DNA of 64,000 nucleotides from JBBPZA01 sp963728925 (GTDB lineage Bacteria; Actinomycetota; Thermoleophilia; Solirubrobacterales; Solirubrobacteraceae), in assembly GCA_963728925.1 (NCBI GenBank), contig CAVSMB010000014.1:470762-534761 (forward strand). The letters run 5' to 3'. Position 1 is the first letter of the stretch. Every line of letters begins with the position of its first letter. Under the pieces are notes generated by a model that saw only the letters and a list, made by a program, of their open reading frames with translations, was not told the origin of the DNA and did not search any database. Made by a program: the position numbers and the translations under genes. Below, piece after piece: positions 7,864 to 16,152 of this stretch.

Positions 7864-8439
7864 CTAGATCGGGATGCCCCAGAGCGCGAGCCAGCGCTCG
7901 AGCTCTGGCTCGATCGGGAGCTCGTTGCCGAGCTGCGCGCGCAGGCGCAGCTCGTGCTCGTTGTCGCGCGACTCGGCGGCTCCGGGGGCGGGGACGAAGG
8001 GGTGGAAGCTGCCGCGCTTGTAGTTGTAGATGAGGTAGACCGGGTGCCCCTGGGCGTCCTGGAAGGCGAACACCGCGCAGAGGATGCGCTCGCCGTAGCC
8101 GCCGCCCTCCAGCGAGGTGGAGAGCGCGTTGAGCGCGACGACGAGGTCGTCGAAGTCCGGATCGCGCACGATCACCCAGCGGTAGCCGTAGCTGTCGTCG
8201 GTTGACTCGACGGTCGTGTCGGACTCCTCGCCGACGCCGCGGATGACCTCCTCGGCGTCGCGCACGATCTGGGTGAAGTCCGCGGTCTGCAGCGGCTGGA
8301 AGACGACCGCCGCCGTCCCACGGGAGAGGATCTCGAGCTCGGTCTCCATCGTCACGTAGGCCGTCGTCAACGCGAAGAGGCGGTCAGCCGCCGGCTTCTC
8401 CAGCTTGCGACGGCCCAGCAGCACGTCGAAGAGGCCCAT
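7864..8439 (-). CDS. pspAB: PspA-associated protein PspAB
   Basis: 191-aa protein recognised as PspAB by its start MGLFDVLLGRRKLEKPAADR, the segment YGYRWVIVRDPDFDDLVVAL near 95, and the end LERWLALWGIPI. PspAB is known as a genomic companion of PspA-PspAA and HtpX; its biochemical role is not established. It starts 10 bases after htpX ends, so it is second in an htpX-pspAB operon on the minus strand, convergent with pspA-pspAA. A longer in-frame upstream region exists but reads through htpX sequence and is rejected. No signal peptide or membrane segment. Confidence 0.87.
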   Translation of the reverse strand: MGLFDVLLGRRKLEKPAADRLFALTTAYVTMETELEILSRGTAAVVFQPLQTADFTQIVRDAEEVIRGVGEESDTTVESTDDSYGYRWVIVRDPDFDDLVVALNALSTSLEGGGYGERILCAVFAFQDAQGHPVYLIYNYKRGSFHPFVPAPGAAESRDNEHELRLRAQLGNELPIEPELERWLALWGIPI

Positions 8440-8449
8440 TCGACGGAGC

Positions 8450-9349
8450 CTAGGCGAGCGTGCGCTGGAGCTGGGACTCGAGCCGCTGGAGCGCGGCGAG
8501 GCGCTTCTCGAGCGGCGGGTGGGTCGAGAAGAGGTTGAACAGCGAGCGCTTGGCCCCCGCCGGGAAGATATAGAGCGCGTTGAGCTCAGCATGGGCGCGG
8601 ATGTCGCGCTGCGGGATGCGGTCCATCGTCCCGCTGATCTTCTGCAGCGCAGAGGCGAGCGCGCTCGGGCGCCCGGTGATGACCGCCGCGCCGCGGTCGG
8701 CGGAGAACTCGCGGTAGCGCGAGAGCGCCTGGAGGAGGAGGAAGCTGATCAGGTAGACGCCCGCGGCGACGAGGATCACGACGAGGAAGCCGGGGCCGTC
8801 GTCGTCGCCGTCTCCACCGCCGCCGAAGAGGAAGCCGAACTGGACGATGTAGGAGGCGACCGTTGCGAAGAAGCTCGCGATCGTCATGACCGCTACGTCG
8901 CGGTTCTGGACGTGGGTCAGCTCGTGGGCCATGACGCCCTCGAGCTCGGCGGGGGAGAGGAGGTCCATGATCCCGGTGGTCGCGCAGACCGTCGCCTTCT
9001 TGGGCGAGCGCCCCGTTGCGAACGCGTTGGGCATCGATGTCTGGGCCACGGCCACGCGCGGCTTGGGCAGATCGGCCTGCACGCAGAGCCGCTCGATCAT
9101 CGCGTGGAGCTCGGGCGCCTGCTGGGGCGTGACCACGTGGGCGCCCATCGCGGCGAGCGCGAGCTTGTCCGAGGTGAAGAACTGGAGCAGGAGAAGGCCG
9201 CCCGCGACGACCGCGACGATGACCGCACCGGCGCCCGAGGCGATGAGCACCCCGATCAGCACGGCGTAGACCAGCCCGAGCAGCAGCATGGTGATGAGCA
9301 TCCGGACCTGCAGGCCGGTGTCGCGTCCGAAAGAGGTGGGTCGTCCCAT
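8450..9349 (-). CDS. htpX: HtpX-type membrane zinc metalloprotease (M48)
   Basis: 299-aa membrane protease that degrades damaged membrane proteins. Two N-terminal membrane segments (about 18-60), the zinc site HELTH near 145 with the downstream Glu in YREFSADRGA near 210, and two further hydrophobic segments between them give the usual HtpX topology with the active site in the cytoplasm. The C-terminal STHPPLEKRLAAL motif is typical. TACAAT (9358-9363, minus strand) is 8 bases before the ATG, suggesting a leaderless mRNA. It heads the htpX-pspAB operon, consistent with a joint membrane-stress response. Confidence 0.93.
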   Translation of the reverse strand: MGRPTSFGRDTGLQVRMLITMLLLGLVYAVLIGVLIASGAGAVIVAVVAGGLLLLQFFTSDKLALAAMGAHVVTPQQAPELHAMIERLCVQADLPKPRVAVAQTSMPNAFATGRSPKKATVCATTGIMDLLSPAELEGVMAHELTHVQNRDVAVMTIASFFATVASYIVQFGFLFGGGGDGDDDGPGFLVVILVAAGVYLISFLLLQALSRYREFSADRGAAVITGRPSALASALQKISGTMDRIPQRDIRAHAELNALYIFPAGAKRSLFNLFSTHPPLEKRLAALQRLESQLQRTLA

Positions 9350-9431
9350 TGATGAGAATTGTAGGAGGCCGTCTAAGGGGTTCCTGAACGCTGCAGGAGT
9401 GCTCCCCGCTCTCCATAACTCTGGACTCGGG

Positions 9432-9459
9432 TTGAGATCGAGGGGGCCGCACCTAGACT
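9432..9459 (+). promoter_or_regulatory. Promoter of the M23 peptidase gene
   Basis: TTGAGA (9432-9437) and TAGACT (9454-9459) are 16 bases apart. The -10 is 10 bases from the ATG at 9470, leaving little or no 5' leader. Confidence 0.55.
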
Positions 9460-9469
9460 CGGGCGCCGA

Positions 9470-10663
9470 ATGCCTGCGCGACTTCGCGTCCTGCTCGTGG
9501 GGCTGACGGTCCCCCTTGCCCTCTTCCTCGCCGTGCCGATCCTCTCGCAGGCCGGCCTGGACGACCGCGGCCGCTCGCTGGAGCGGCAGATCGCTCGCAA
9601 GCAGCGGATCATCGAGCGCAAGCGCGGCAGGGAGGATCGCCTCCAGGGCCAGATCTCCCGCTACAACGGGACCATCGGACGCCTGCAGGGGCGGATCGGC
9701 GGCCTCCAGGAGCGCGAGGACTCGCTCCAGACGAGCCTCGACGCCAAGCTCGCGAAGCTCGCGCGGACGCAGGAGGGCCTTCGCCTGCAGCGCGCGCGAC
9801 TGGTCCGCCTGCGGACGCGGCTCGCCGTCGGGCGACGGGTGCTGGGCGAGCGCCTGATCGAGCTCTACAAGGCCGGCCAGCCCGACGTGATGACGGTGAT
9901 CCTCGACTCCAACGGCTTCGCCGACCTGCTCGAGCGCAGCGAGTTCCTCAGCCGCGTCTCCCATCAGGACCGGCGCATCATCGTCCGCGTGCAGACCGAC
10001 AAGGCCGACTCGATCGCCACCACCAAGCGGCTGGCCGGGCTCGAGCGGCGCCAGACCACGCTCGCCGGGCAGATCCTCTCCCAGCGCAACCAGGTCGCCT
10101 CGGTGCGCGAGCAGGTCAGCGCCCAGCGCGACACCTTCGCGGCGGCACGCGACAAGCGCGGCGGGCTGCTCGACCAGACGGTGTCCTCGCGCAAGAACGC
10201 GCAGGAGGACGTCGCCGCGCTCCAGGCCGAGAACGAGAAGATCCAGAGCCGCCTGCAGGGCGCCTCCGGGGCCGGGCCGGTTCGCCGCGGCTCGGGCGCC
10301 CTGATCTGGCCCGTGAACGGCCCCATCACCTCGCCCTTCTGCGAGCGCCGCGCGTGGGAGGCCTGCCATCCCGGCATCGACATCGGCGTGCCCTCCGGCA
10401 CCCCGATCCGCGCCGCCGCGTCCGGGCGGGTGAGCATCGCCGGGCCCCAGGGCGGCTACGGGAACTTCACCTGCATCCAGCACGGCGGCGCGCTCTCCAC
10501 CTGCTACGGCCACCAATCCTCGATCGGCGTGAGCGTCGGCCAGTCGGTGAGCCAGGGCCAGATCATCGGGCGCACGGGCTGCACCGGCCTGTGCTTCGGG
10601 CCTCACCTCCACTTCGAGACGCGCGTCAACGGCGCGGTAAAGAACCCGATGAACTACCTGTAG
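9470..10663 (+). CDS. Secreted coiled-coil M23 endopeptidase (EnvC/RipC-like)
   Basis: 397-aa exported protein: signal peptide (about 1-28), a long coiled coil (about 30-255, rich in Arg, Gln and Leu), and a C-terminal LytM/M23 domain (about 280-397). The zinc ligands and catalytic residues are visible in CHPGIDIGVPSGTPI and GPHLHFETRVNG, so the enzyme is probably active, unlike EnvC, which only activates amidases. Coiled-coil M23 proteins act in septal peptidoglycan cleavage, often under FtsEX control; no ftsEX is in view. Four Cys in the M23 domain (FCERRAWEAC, TGCTGLC) may form disulfides. TAGACT is 10 bases before the ATG. Confidence 0.9.
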   Translation: MPARLRVLLVGLTVPLALFLAVPILSQAGLDDRGRSLERQIARKQRIIERKRGREDRLQGQISRYNGTIGRLQGRIGGLQEREDSLQTSLDAKLAKLARTQEGLRLQRARLVRLRTRLAVGRRVLGERLIELYKAGQPDVMTVILDSNGFADLLERSEFLSRVSHQDRRIIVRVQTDKADSIATTKRLAGLERRQTTLAGQILSQRNQVASVREQVSAQRDTFAAARDKRGGLLDQTVSSRKNAQEDVAALQAENEKIQSRLQGASGAGPVRRGSGALIWPVNGPITSPFCERRAWEACHPGIDIGVPSGTPIRAAASGRVSIAGPQGGYGNFTCIQHGGALSTCYGHQSSIGVSVGQSVSQGQIIGRTGCTGLCFGPHLHFETRVNGAVKNPMNYL

Positions 10664-10671
10664 GGCGCGGA

Positions 10672-10688
10672 CCGCCCGCGGCGGGCGG
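10672..10688 (+). terminator. GC hairpin after the M23 gene
   Basis: CCGCCCG-CGG-CGGGCGG forms a perfect 7-bp stem 8 bases after the stop codon. There is no U-tract. It separates this gene from the promoter of lgt. Confidence 0.5.
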
Positions 10689-10723
10689 CGGACCGCACCC
10701 GCCGGCCATCTACGCTTCCGGCG

Positions 10724-11524
10724 GTGCGCACGGAGATCGACGTCCTCGGGCTGCCGGTCAAGACCTTCGGGTTGATCTTCGCCCTGGCCTTCCTGTCCGT
10801 CGGGCTGCTCTCGGCGCGGCGCTTCCGCGAGCTGGGCAAGCCGACCGACTGGGCCTACGAGATCGTCTTCGCCGCGCTGATCGGCGGTGTGGTCGGCTCG
10901 CGGGTGTACTGGATCGTCCAGAACTTCTCCACGGCCAAGGACGACCTCGTCGGCAACCTCTTCTCGGGTGCCGGCCTGGTCTGGTACGGCGGGGTGATCG
11001 GCGGCGCGATCGCGGTGGTGGCGTGGGCGCGCTTCCGGAACTTCCTCGGCCTGGGCCTCCTCGACTTCGCCGCGCCGTCGCTCGCGCTGGGCTACGCGAT
11101 CGGCCGCGCGGGATGTCAGGTCTCAGGCGACGGCGACTACGGCGACCCGTCCGGGCTTCCGTGGGCGATGCCCTACCCCGACGGCGCCGTGCCGACCGAC
11201 CAGGACGTCCACCCGACGCCGATCTACGAGAGCGTGGCCATGGGCCTCGTCGCGCTGTGGCTGTGGCGCCGGCGCGACGCCTACCGCCCCGGCGTCCTCT
11301 TCGCCTTCTGGATGCTGCTCTCGGGCGTGGAGCGCTTCCTCGTCGAGTTCATCCGCCGCAACGACGTGACGGCCCTCGGCATCACCGTCCCGGCGATCGA
11401 GAGCGCAATCCTCGCGGTCGCCGGCGCCGTGTGGCTGTTCATCGCGCACCGCCGCGGCGGGCTCGCGCGGGCGGCCTCCTCCGCCGGGCTCGCGCGCGCT
11501 ACTCCAAGTCGCGCATCCGGTTGA
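10724..11524 (+). CDS. lgt: Prolipoprotein diacylglyceryl transferase
   Basis: 266-aa integral membrane enzyme that transfers diacylglycerol from phosphatidylglycerol to the lipobox cysteine of prolipoproteins. About seven hydrophobic segments; the conserved SGAGLVWYGGVIGG near 85 and the Lgt signature region AIGRAGCQVSGDGDYG near 125, with the late GVERFLVEFIRRND motif near 210, are present. It serves the several lipoproteins in this window. The GTG start is 7 bases after TACGCT (10711-10716), so the transcript is probably leaderless. Its 3' end overlaps the convergent transhydrogenase gene by 26 bases. Confidence 0.94.
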   Translation: MRTEIDVLGLPVKTFGLIFALAFLSVGLLSARRFRELGKPTDWAYEIVFAALIGGVVGSRVYWIVQNFSTAKDDLVGNLFSGAGLVWYGGVIGGAIAVVAWARFRNFLGLGLLDFAAPSLALGYAIGRAGCQVSGDGDYGDPSGLPWAMPYPDGAVPTDQDVHPTPIYESVAMGLVALWLWRRRDAYRPGVLFAFWMLLSGVERFLVEFIRRNDVTALGITVPAIESAILAVAGAVWLFIAHRRGGLARAASSAGLARATPSRASG

Positions 11525-12899
11525 ACGCGTCGAGCCCCGCCACCTTGTAGGCCTCGGCGAGGGTCGGGTAGTTGAAGACCGCCGAGACCAGGAAGTCCAG
11601 GCCGCCGTCGCGATTCATGAGCGCCTGGCCGATGTGCACGAGTTCGGTGGCCTGCCCGCCGATCACGTGAACGCCGAGCAGCCGGCCGTCGGCTGGGGAG
11701 ACGAGGATCTTCAGGAGGCCGTCCTCCTCGCCCATCATCAGGGCCTTGGCGAGCTCGCGCCACCAGGCGATGCCGACGACGTAGGGCACGGCGGCCTCGG
11801 TCAGCTCCTCCTCGGTCTTGCCGACGTAGGAGATCTCGGGAATCGCGTAGATCCCGGTCGGCACCAGCTCGGGCAGCGACATGACCGGCTCGCCGAAGGC
11901 GCGCAGGGCGGCGATCCGGCCCTGCTCCATGCTCGTCGCCGCCAGGCCCGGAGGGCCCGCGACGTCGCCCACGGCGAAGATGTGGGGTTTGGCGGTGCGG
12001 TAGTCCTCGTCGACCTCGATGCGGCCTCGCCGGTCGGCCTCGAGCCCTGCGCGATCGAGCGCGAGGCCTCCGGTGGCACCCTGGCGGCCGGTCGCGTAGA
12101 GCAGCGTGTGCGACGCGATCTGCTTGCCCGAGCGCAGGTGGGTGACGACGCGGTCGTCCTTGCGCTCGACGGCGGTGACCTCCTCGCCGAAGCGGAAGGT
12201 GACGTTGCGCTTGCGCAGGAGATACTGCAGCGCGACGGCGATCTCGCGATCGAGGTAGGACATCAGGCGCTCGCGCGCGTCGACCAGCGTCACGCGGGTT
12301 CCCATCGCCGCGAACATCGAGGTGTACTCGACGCCGATGACCCCAGCCCCCACGACCGTCATCGTGCGAGGAACCGAGTCCTCGAGTCGCAGGATGCCGT
12401 CCGAGTCGATGACGCGACGGTCGTCGAAGTCGACGTCGTCCGGCCGGGCGGGATTGGTCCCGACGGCGACGACGACGTTCTGCGCGGTGACGGGAACGTC
12501 CTTGACCTCTCCCACGGGGTCGCGGACGAGGATCGTGTGGTCGTCCTCGAACGCGGCGTCGCCGACGAGCAGCCCGACCCCGTTGCGACGGAACTGCTCA
12601 CGGACGACCGCGGTCTCCTCGGCCACCACGCGCGCCGTACGGTCACGCAGGAAGTGGGCGGCGGCGACCTCGTTGCGCTCGGGGTGCATCGGGTCGGGCA
12701 CGTCGGCCGTCCGCGCGGCGAGGTCTTCGAGAATCGCCTGACGCAGCGTCTTGGACGGGACCGTCCCGGTGTGGATGGAGACGCCTCCGACCCGCTCGCG
12801 CCGCTCGACGACCGCAACGCGCTTGCCGAGCTTGGCGCCCTGGATGGCGGCACGCTGCCCGCCGGGTCCCGAGCCGATGACGAGAAGATCGAAGTCCAT
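11499..12899 (-). CDS. sthA: Soluble pyridine nucleotide transhydrogenase (SthA-like flavoprotein)
   Basis: 466-aa flavoprotein of the dihydrolipoamide dehydrogenase/glutathione reductase superfamily. FAD site GSGPGGQRAA near 9, NAD(P) site VVGAGVIGVEYTSMFAAMG near 185, and ATGRQGATGGL and HIFAVGDVAG near 275-315 are clear. Where lipoamide dehydrogenases have two redox cysteines, this has VSIHTGTVPSKTL: neither is present, and the GT-PSK form is typical of SthA, which exchanges reducing equivalents between NADPH and NAD. A TTG three codons upstream is an alternative start. Convergent with lgt, overlapping by 26 bases. Confidence 0.85.
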   Translation of the reverse strand: MDFDLLVIGSGPGGQRAAIQGAKLGKRVAVVERRERVGGVSIHTGTVPSKTLRQAILEDLAARTADVPDPMHPERNEVAAAHFLRDRTARVVAEETAVVREQFRRNGVGLLVGDAAFEDDHTILVRDPVGEVKDVPVTAQNVVVAVGTNPARPDDVDFDDRRVIDSDGILRLEDSVPRTMTVVGAGVIGVEYTSMFAAMGTRVTLVDARERLMSYLDREIAVALQYLLRKRNVTFRFGEEVTAVERKDDRVVTHLRSGKQIASHTLLYATGRQGATGGLALDRAGLEADRRGRIEVDEDYRTAKPHIFAVGDVAGPPGLAATSMEQGRIAALRAFGEPVMSLPELVPTGIYAIPEISYVGKTEEELTEAAVPYVVGIAWWRELAKALMMGEEDGLLKILVSPADGRLLGVHVIGGQATELVHIGQALMNRDGGLDFLVSAVFNYPTLAEAYKVAGLDAFNRMRDLE

Positions 12900-12917
12900 G
12901 GCGGCCAACGCAGCGGG

Positions 12918-13616
12918 TCATACCCTGCGCGCGCGAAACGCGCGCTCGATGAAGCGCAGGGCCTCGCCCTGGAGCTCGGCGTCGTGCTGGATCGAGCGGT
13001 GATGGCCGCCGGGGAGCACCACGAGCTTGCGATGCGGCATGGTCGCCGCCTGGTGCAGTGCGATCGAATGGGTCACCGGGATGCGCTCGTCGCCCTCGGC
13101 GTGGAGGAGCATGAGGGGCGCGTCGAGGGCGCGGACCTCCCACACCAGGTCGTGGGCGCCGAGGAAGGCCTCGACGCGGGGCACGTCGGCGTGCCATTCC
13201 CAGTCTCCTGAGCGAAGCCCGCGCAGCAGGTGCTCCGCGCCCGCCGGGCAGATGGCGACGACCGCGTCGGCGTCCATGCGGCGCGCCGCGAGGATCGCGA
13301 CGTAGCCGCCCATGCTCGAGCCGCGGATGGCCACCGGCCCCTCGGGCAGCAGCGAGCGGATCCGGACCACGTCGTCGACCAGCCGATCGTCGAGCGGGCC
13401 CTCGCTCTCGCCGTGGCCGCGCTGGTCGAAGGCGACCGCGGCGAGGCCCGCGGCCCGCGCCGAGCGGGCGAAGTCGAAGTGGTTCTCCTTGCGCGAGCCG
13501 GCGCCGTGGAGGACGACGACGGCACCCGCGGATGGCGGCTCGGGCTCGAAGAGCGCGTAGGAGAGGCCGTCCAGCGTGCCGGTCCGTTGGGGTGGAGCGG
13601 GAGTGCGATGCCGCAT
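12918..13616 (-). CDS. Alpha/beta hydrolase
   Basis: 232-aa cytosolic alpha/beta hydrolase, substrate unknown. Strand-loop motif VVVLHGAGSRKENHFDFA near 32, FDQRGHGESEG near 62, nucleophile elbow GSSMGGY near 98, acid in LLHAEGDERIPV near 170, and the catalytic His in VVLPGGHHRSI near 203. The chosen ATG at 13616 is only 15 bases from the divergent lysA ATG. CATGAT on this strand (13634-13629) lies 12 bases before it and overlaps the lysA start codon. A longer frame that begins inside lysA is rejected. Confidence 0.85.
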   Translation of the reverse strand: MRHRTPAPPQRTGTLDGLSYALFEPEPPSAGAVVVLHGAGSRKENHFDFARSARAAGLAAVAFDQRGHGESEGPLDDRLVDDVVRIRSLLPEGPVAIRGSSMGGYVAILAARRMDADAVVAICPAGAEHLLRGLRSGDWEWHADVPRVEAFLGAHDLVWEVRALDAPLMLLHAEGDERIPVTHSIALHQAATMPHRKLVVLPGGHHRSIQHDAELQGEALRFIERAFRARRV

Positions 13617-13634
13617 AATCGGGCGCCGATCATG
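13614..13634. promoter_or_regulatory. Palindromic divergent start/promoter site between hydrolase and lysA
   Basis: CATAAT (13614-13619, plus) and CATGAT (13634-13629, minus) are each 12 bases from the ATG they would drive. Each includes the reverse complement of the other gene's start codon. The 21-base block is a near-perfect palindrome. The arrangement leaves no room for leaders on either mRNA. Confidence 0.5.
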
Positions 13635-14936
13635 GCAGGCATCGCCCAACAGCTCTCCCACGTCTATCCGCTCGGCAGCCGCGTGAACGCGGCCGGGCGT
13701 CTCGAGGTCGGCGGCTGCGACGTCGTCGAGGTCGCCCGAGAGCTCGGCACGCCGGCATACCTGGTGGCCGAGGACGACCTACGGGCGAGGGCACGCGGGT
13801 TCACGGAGGCGATGCAGGCCTGTTCTGCCGGCTCGGCCACCGGGGCCGCGGCCCCGGGCACCGGCGGCTTCGAGGTCCTCTTCGCCTCCAAGGCCTTCCC
13901 CTGCACCGCGGTCTACCGGCTCTTCGTCCAGGAAGGGCTCTCGTGCGACGTCGCCAGCGGGGGCGAGCTCCACATGGCCCTGCGGGCCGGATTCGCGCCC
14001 GAGCGCATCTACCTCCACGGCAACGCCAAGTCCACCGCCGAGCTGCGCGCCGCGCTGGACGCCCGAGTCGGCCACGTCGTCATCGACAACCTCGAGGAGA
14101 TCGACCGCCTCGCCGGGCTGCTGGATGGGCGCCGCCAGCGCGTGCTCGTTCGCGTGACTCCCGGGATCAAGCCCTCCACCCACGACTTCATCGCGACGGG
14201 CCAGCTCGACTCCAAGTTCGGACTGCCTCCGGACGACGCCCGCGTTGCGATCGAGCGCATCGACGCCACCGACGGCCTCGAGCTCGTCGGCCTGCACATG
14301 CACATCGGCTCCCAGATCTTCGAGCTCGACTCCTTCCGCAAGGCCATCGAGGCGATCTCCCATCTCGGCGACTTCCCGGTCTACGACCTGGGCGGCGGGC
14401 TCGGCGTCGCCTACACCGAGGGCGACGAGCCGCCCTCGGTGCGGGAGTACGTCGAGGCCAAGGTGAGGACGGCGGACGAAGTGCTCGGCCCCGGCAAGCG
14501 GCTCCTCATCGAGCCGGGCCGCTCGCTCGTCGCCAATTCGACGGTGACGGTCTACACCGTCGAGTCGGTCAAGCGCGGCCTCTCCACCTACGTCGCGGTG
14601 GACGGCGGGATGTCCGACAACCTGCGCCCGATGCTCTACGGCTCGGTCTACGAGGCGGCCATCGCCGACCGCCTGGCTCCCGGCGGCGAGCTCTGCCACG
14701 TCGCCGGCAAGCACTGCGAGTCGGGCGACGTGATCGTCCACGACGTCCACCTCCACGATCCGCGCCAGGGCGACGTGCTCGTCACCCCGGTCACCGGCGC
14801 CTACGGTCACGCCATGGCCAACAACTACAACGGCGTGCCGCGCCCGCCGGTCGTCTTCTGCCGCGACGGCGACGCCCGCGTGGTGGTGCGCCGCGAGACC
14901 CACGAGGACCTCACGGCCCGGGACGCGGATGCCTGA
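13632..14936 (+). CDS. lysA: Diaminopimelate decarboxylase
   Basis: 434-aa PLP enzyme that converts meso-diaminopimelate to lysine, the last step of lysine synthesis. The PLP lysine is in VLFASKAFPC near 82; the barrel has GLHMHIGSQI near 220 and the phosphate site YDLGGGLGVAYTEGD near 250; IEPGRSLVANS near 300 and the substrate-binding CESGD near 360 are intact. The C-terminal GAYGHAMANNYNGVPRPP is typical. An in-frame ATG at 13608 would add 8 residues, but the CATAAT box overlaps it, so I prefer 13632. First of four overlapping genes lysA-hom-thrC-thrB; its end overlaps hom by 8 bases. Confidence 0.95.
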   Translation: MAGIAQQLSHVYPLGSRVNAAGRLEVGGCDVVEVARELGTPAYLVAEDDLRARARGFTEAMQACSAGSATGAAAPGTGGFEVLFASKAFPCTAVYRLFVQEGLSCDVASGGELHMALRAGFAPERIYLHGNAKSTAELRAALDARVGHVVIDNLEEIDRLAGLLDGRRQRVLVRVTPGIKPSTHDFIATGQLDSKFGLPPDDARVAIERIDATDGLELVGLHMHIGSQIFELDSFRKAIEAISHLGDFPVYDLGGGLGVAYTEGDEPPSVREYVEAKVRTADEVLGPGKRLLIEPGRSLVANSTVTVYTVESVKRGLSTYVAVDGGMSDNLRPMLYGSVYEAAIADRLAPGGELCHVAGKHCESGDVIVHDVHLHDPRQGDVLVTPVTGAYGHAMANNYNGVPRPPVVFCRDGDARVVVRRETHEDLTARDADA

Positions 14937-16152
14937 CCCCTACCGGGTCGGGCTGCTCGGTCACGGCACCGTCGGCTCGGCCTTCGAGGCGCTGCTGCGC
15001 GAGCGCGCCGACGACGTCGGCGAGACCGTCGGGCTGCGGCCGGAGATCGCCGGGGTCCTGACCCGCAGCCGCGGGCGCTTCGAGGACGTGCTGGAGCGCT
15101 CGCAGCTCGTGGTCGAGCTGATCGGCGGCGTCGAGCCGGCGCGGGAGTACGTGCTTGCGGCCATGCAAGCCGGCCGTCACGTCGTGACGGCCAACAAGCA
15201 GCTGCTCTCCCAGCACGGCGAGGAGCTGTGGGACGCCGCCCAGCGCCACGGGGTCCAGCTGCGCTTCGAGGCCGCCGTCGCCGGCGTGGTACCGGTGATC
15301 CGCGTGCTCTCCGAGACCCTCGCCGCCGCGCACGTGGAGCGCATCCACGGGATCGTCAACGGGACGACCAACTACATCCTCACCGAGATGGCGGCGACGG
15401 GCGCGCCCTACGAGGTGGCCCTCGCCCGGGCCCAGGAGCTCGGCTACGCCGAGGCCGACCCGACCGACGACGTCACCGGCCGCGACGCGGCGGCCAAGAT
15501 GGCCATCCTCGCGCGGCTCGCCTTCGACGCGCCGGTCCACCTCGACCAGGTCCGCTACGAGGGGATCGAGCACATCACCGTCGACGACCTCGCCTACGCG
15601 AGGGAGTTCGGGCTTCAGCTCAAGCTCATCGGGACGGCCGAGCGCGTCGACGGCGGGCTCTCCGTCCGCGTACACCCCGCCTTCCTGTACCCCGGCCACC
15701 CGCTGGCCAGCGTCGCGGGGCCCTTCAACGCGGTGACCGTCGAGTCCGAAGCCATCACGGAGATCACCATGTCGGGGCCGGGCGCCGGAGGCCGCCAGAC
15801 GGCGAGCGCGGTGCTCGGCGACGTCGTCAGCGCGATGATCCCTCCACCCAGCCTGCCGCGGCGCGCGGTGCCCATCCCGATCGCCCAGGACGTCGTGTCC
15901 TCGTTCTACCTGCACCTCGAAGTCGCCGACCGGCCCGGCGTGCTCGGGCAGGTCGCCCAGCTCCTCGGCCTGCAGGGCGTGTCGGTGAAGTCGGTCGTGC
16001 AGAAGGGCCTGCGCGACGACGCGCGGCTGGTGATGGTGCTGCACCCTGTGCACGAGTCGCGCTTCTTCGCGGCGGTGCGGCTCATCTCCCAGCTCGACGT
16101 GATGCGCGCGCCGCCCCGTGCGATCCGCGTACTCGAGGAGGAATTCGTCTGA
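14929..16152 (+). CDS. hom: Homoserine dehydrogenase with ACT domain
   Basis: 407-aa NAD(P)-dependent enzyme reducing aspartate semialdehyde to homoserine. N-terminal Rossmann motif GLLGHGTVGSAF, catalytic-domain signature GIVNGTTNYILTEM near 140 and DPTDDVTGRDAAAKMAIL near 180, then a C-terminal ACT domain (about 325-400, FYLHLEVADRPGVLGQVAQL) that in this family mediates feedback by threonine. It overlaps lysA by 8 bases. Its last bases contain the ribosome binding site for thrC. Confidence 0.95.
   Translation: MPDPYRVGLLGHGTVGSAFEALLRERADDVGETVGLRPEIAGVLTRSRGRFEDVLERSQLVVELIGGVEPAREYVLAAMQAGRHVVTANKQLLSQHGEELWDAAQRHGVQLRFEAAVAGVVPVIRVLSETLAAAHVERIHGIVNGTTNYILTEMAATGAPYEVALARAQELGYAEADPTDDVTGRDAAAKMAILARLAFDAPVHLDQVRYEGIEHITVDDLAYAREFGLQLKLIGTAERVDGGLSVRVHPAFLYPGHPLASVAGPFNAVTVESEAITEITMSGPGAGGRQTASAVLGDVVSAMIPPPSLPRRAVPIPIAQDVVSSFYLHLEVADRPGVLGQVAQLLGLQGVSVKSVVQKGLRDDARLVMVLHPVHESRFFAAVRLISQLDVMRAPPRAIRVLEEEFV
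16135..16151 (+). promoter_or_regulatory. thrC ribosome binding site with CTG start codon
   Basis: GAGGAGG (16135-16141) is followed after 7 bases by CTG (16149-16151), which overlaps the hom stop as CTGA. No ATG, GTG or TTG stands at a usable position; the next in-frame GTG (16206) would remove about 19 conserved N-terminal residues. Confidence 0.6.

Noticed and set aside
9360..9460. tRNA-like base pairing before the M23 gene
   Set aside because: No cloverleaf with a T-loop and acceptor stem could be drawn.
9350..10612. Possible long N-terminal extension of HtpX on the minus strand
   Set aside because: It reads antisense through the M23 peptidase; HtpX families start at MGRPTSFGRD and a TACAAT box is 8 bases before that ATG.
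15228..16148. Possible N-terminal extension of threonine synthase
   Set aside because: The frame is a shadow of hom; the encoded sequence is Arg-rich and unlike any ThrC.
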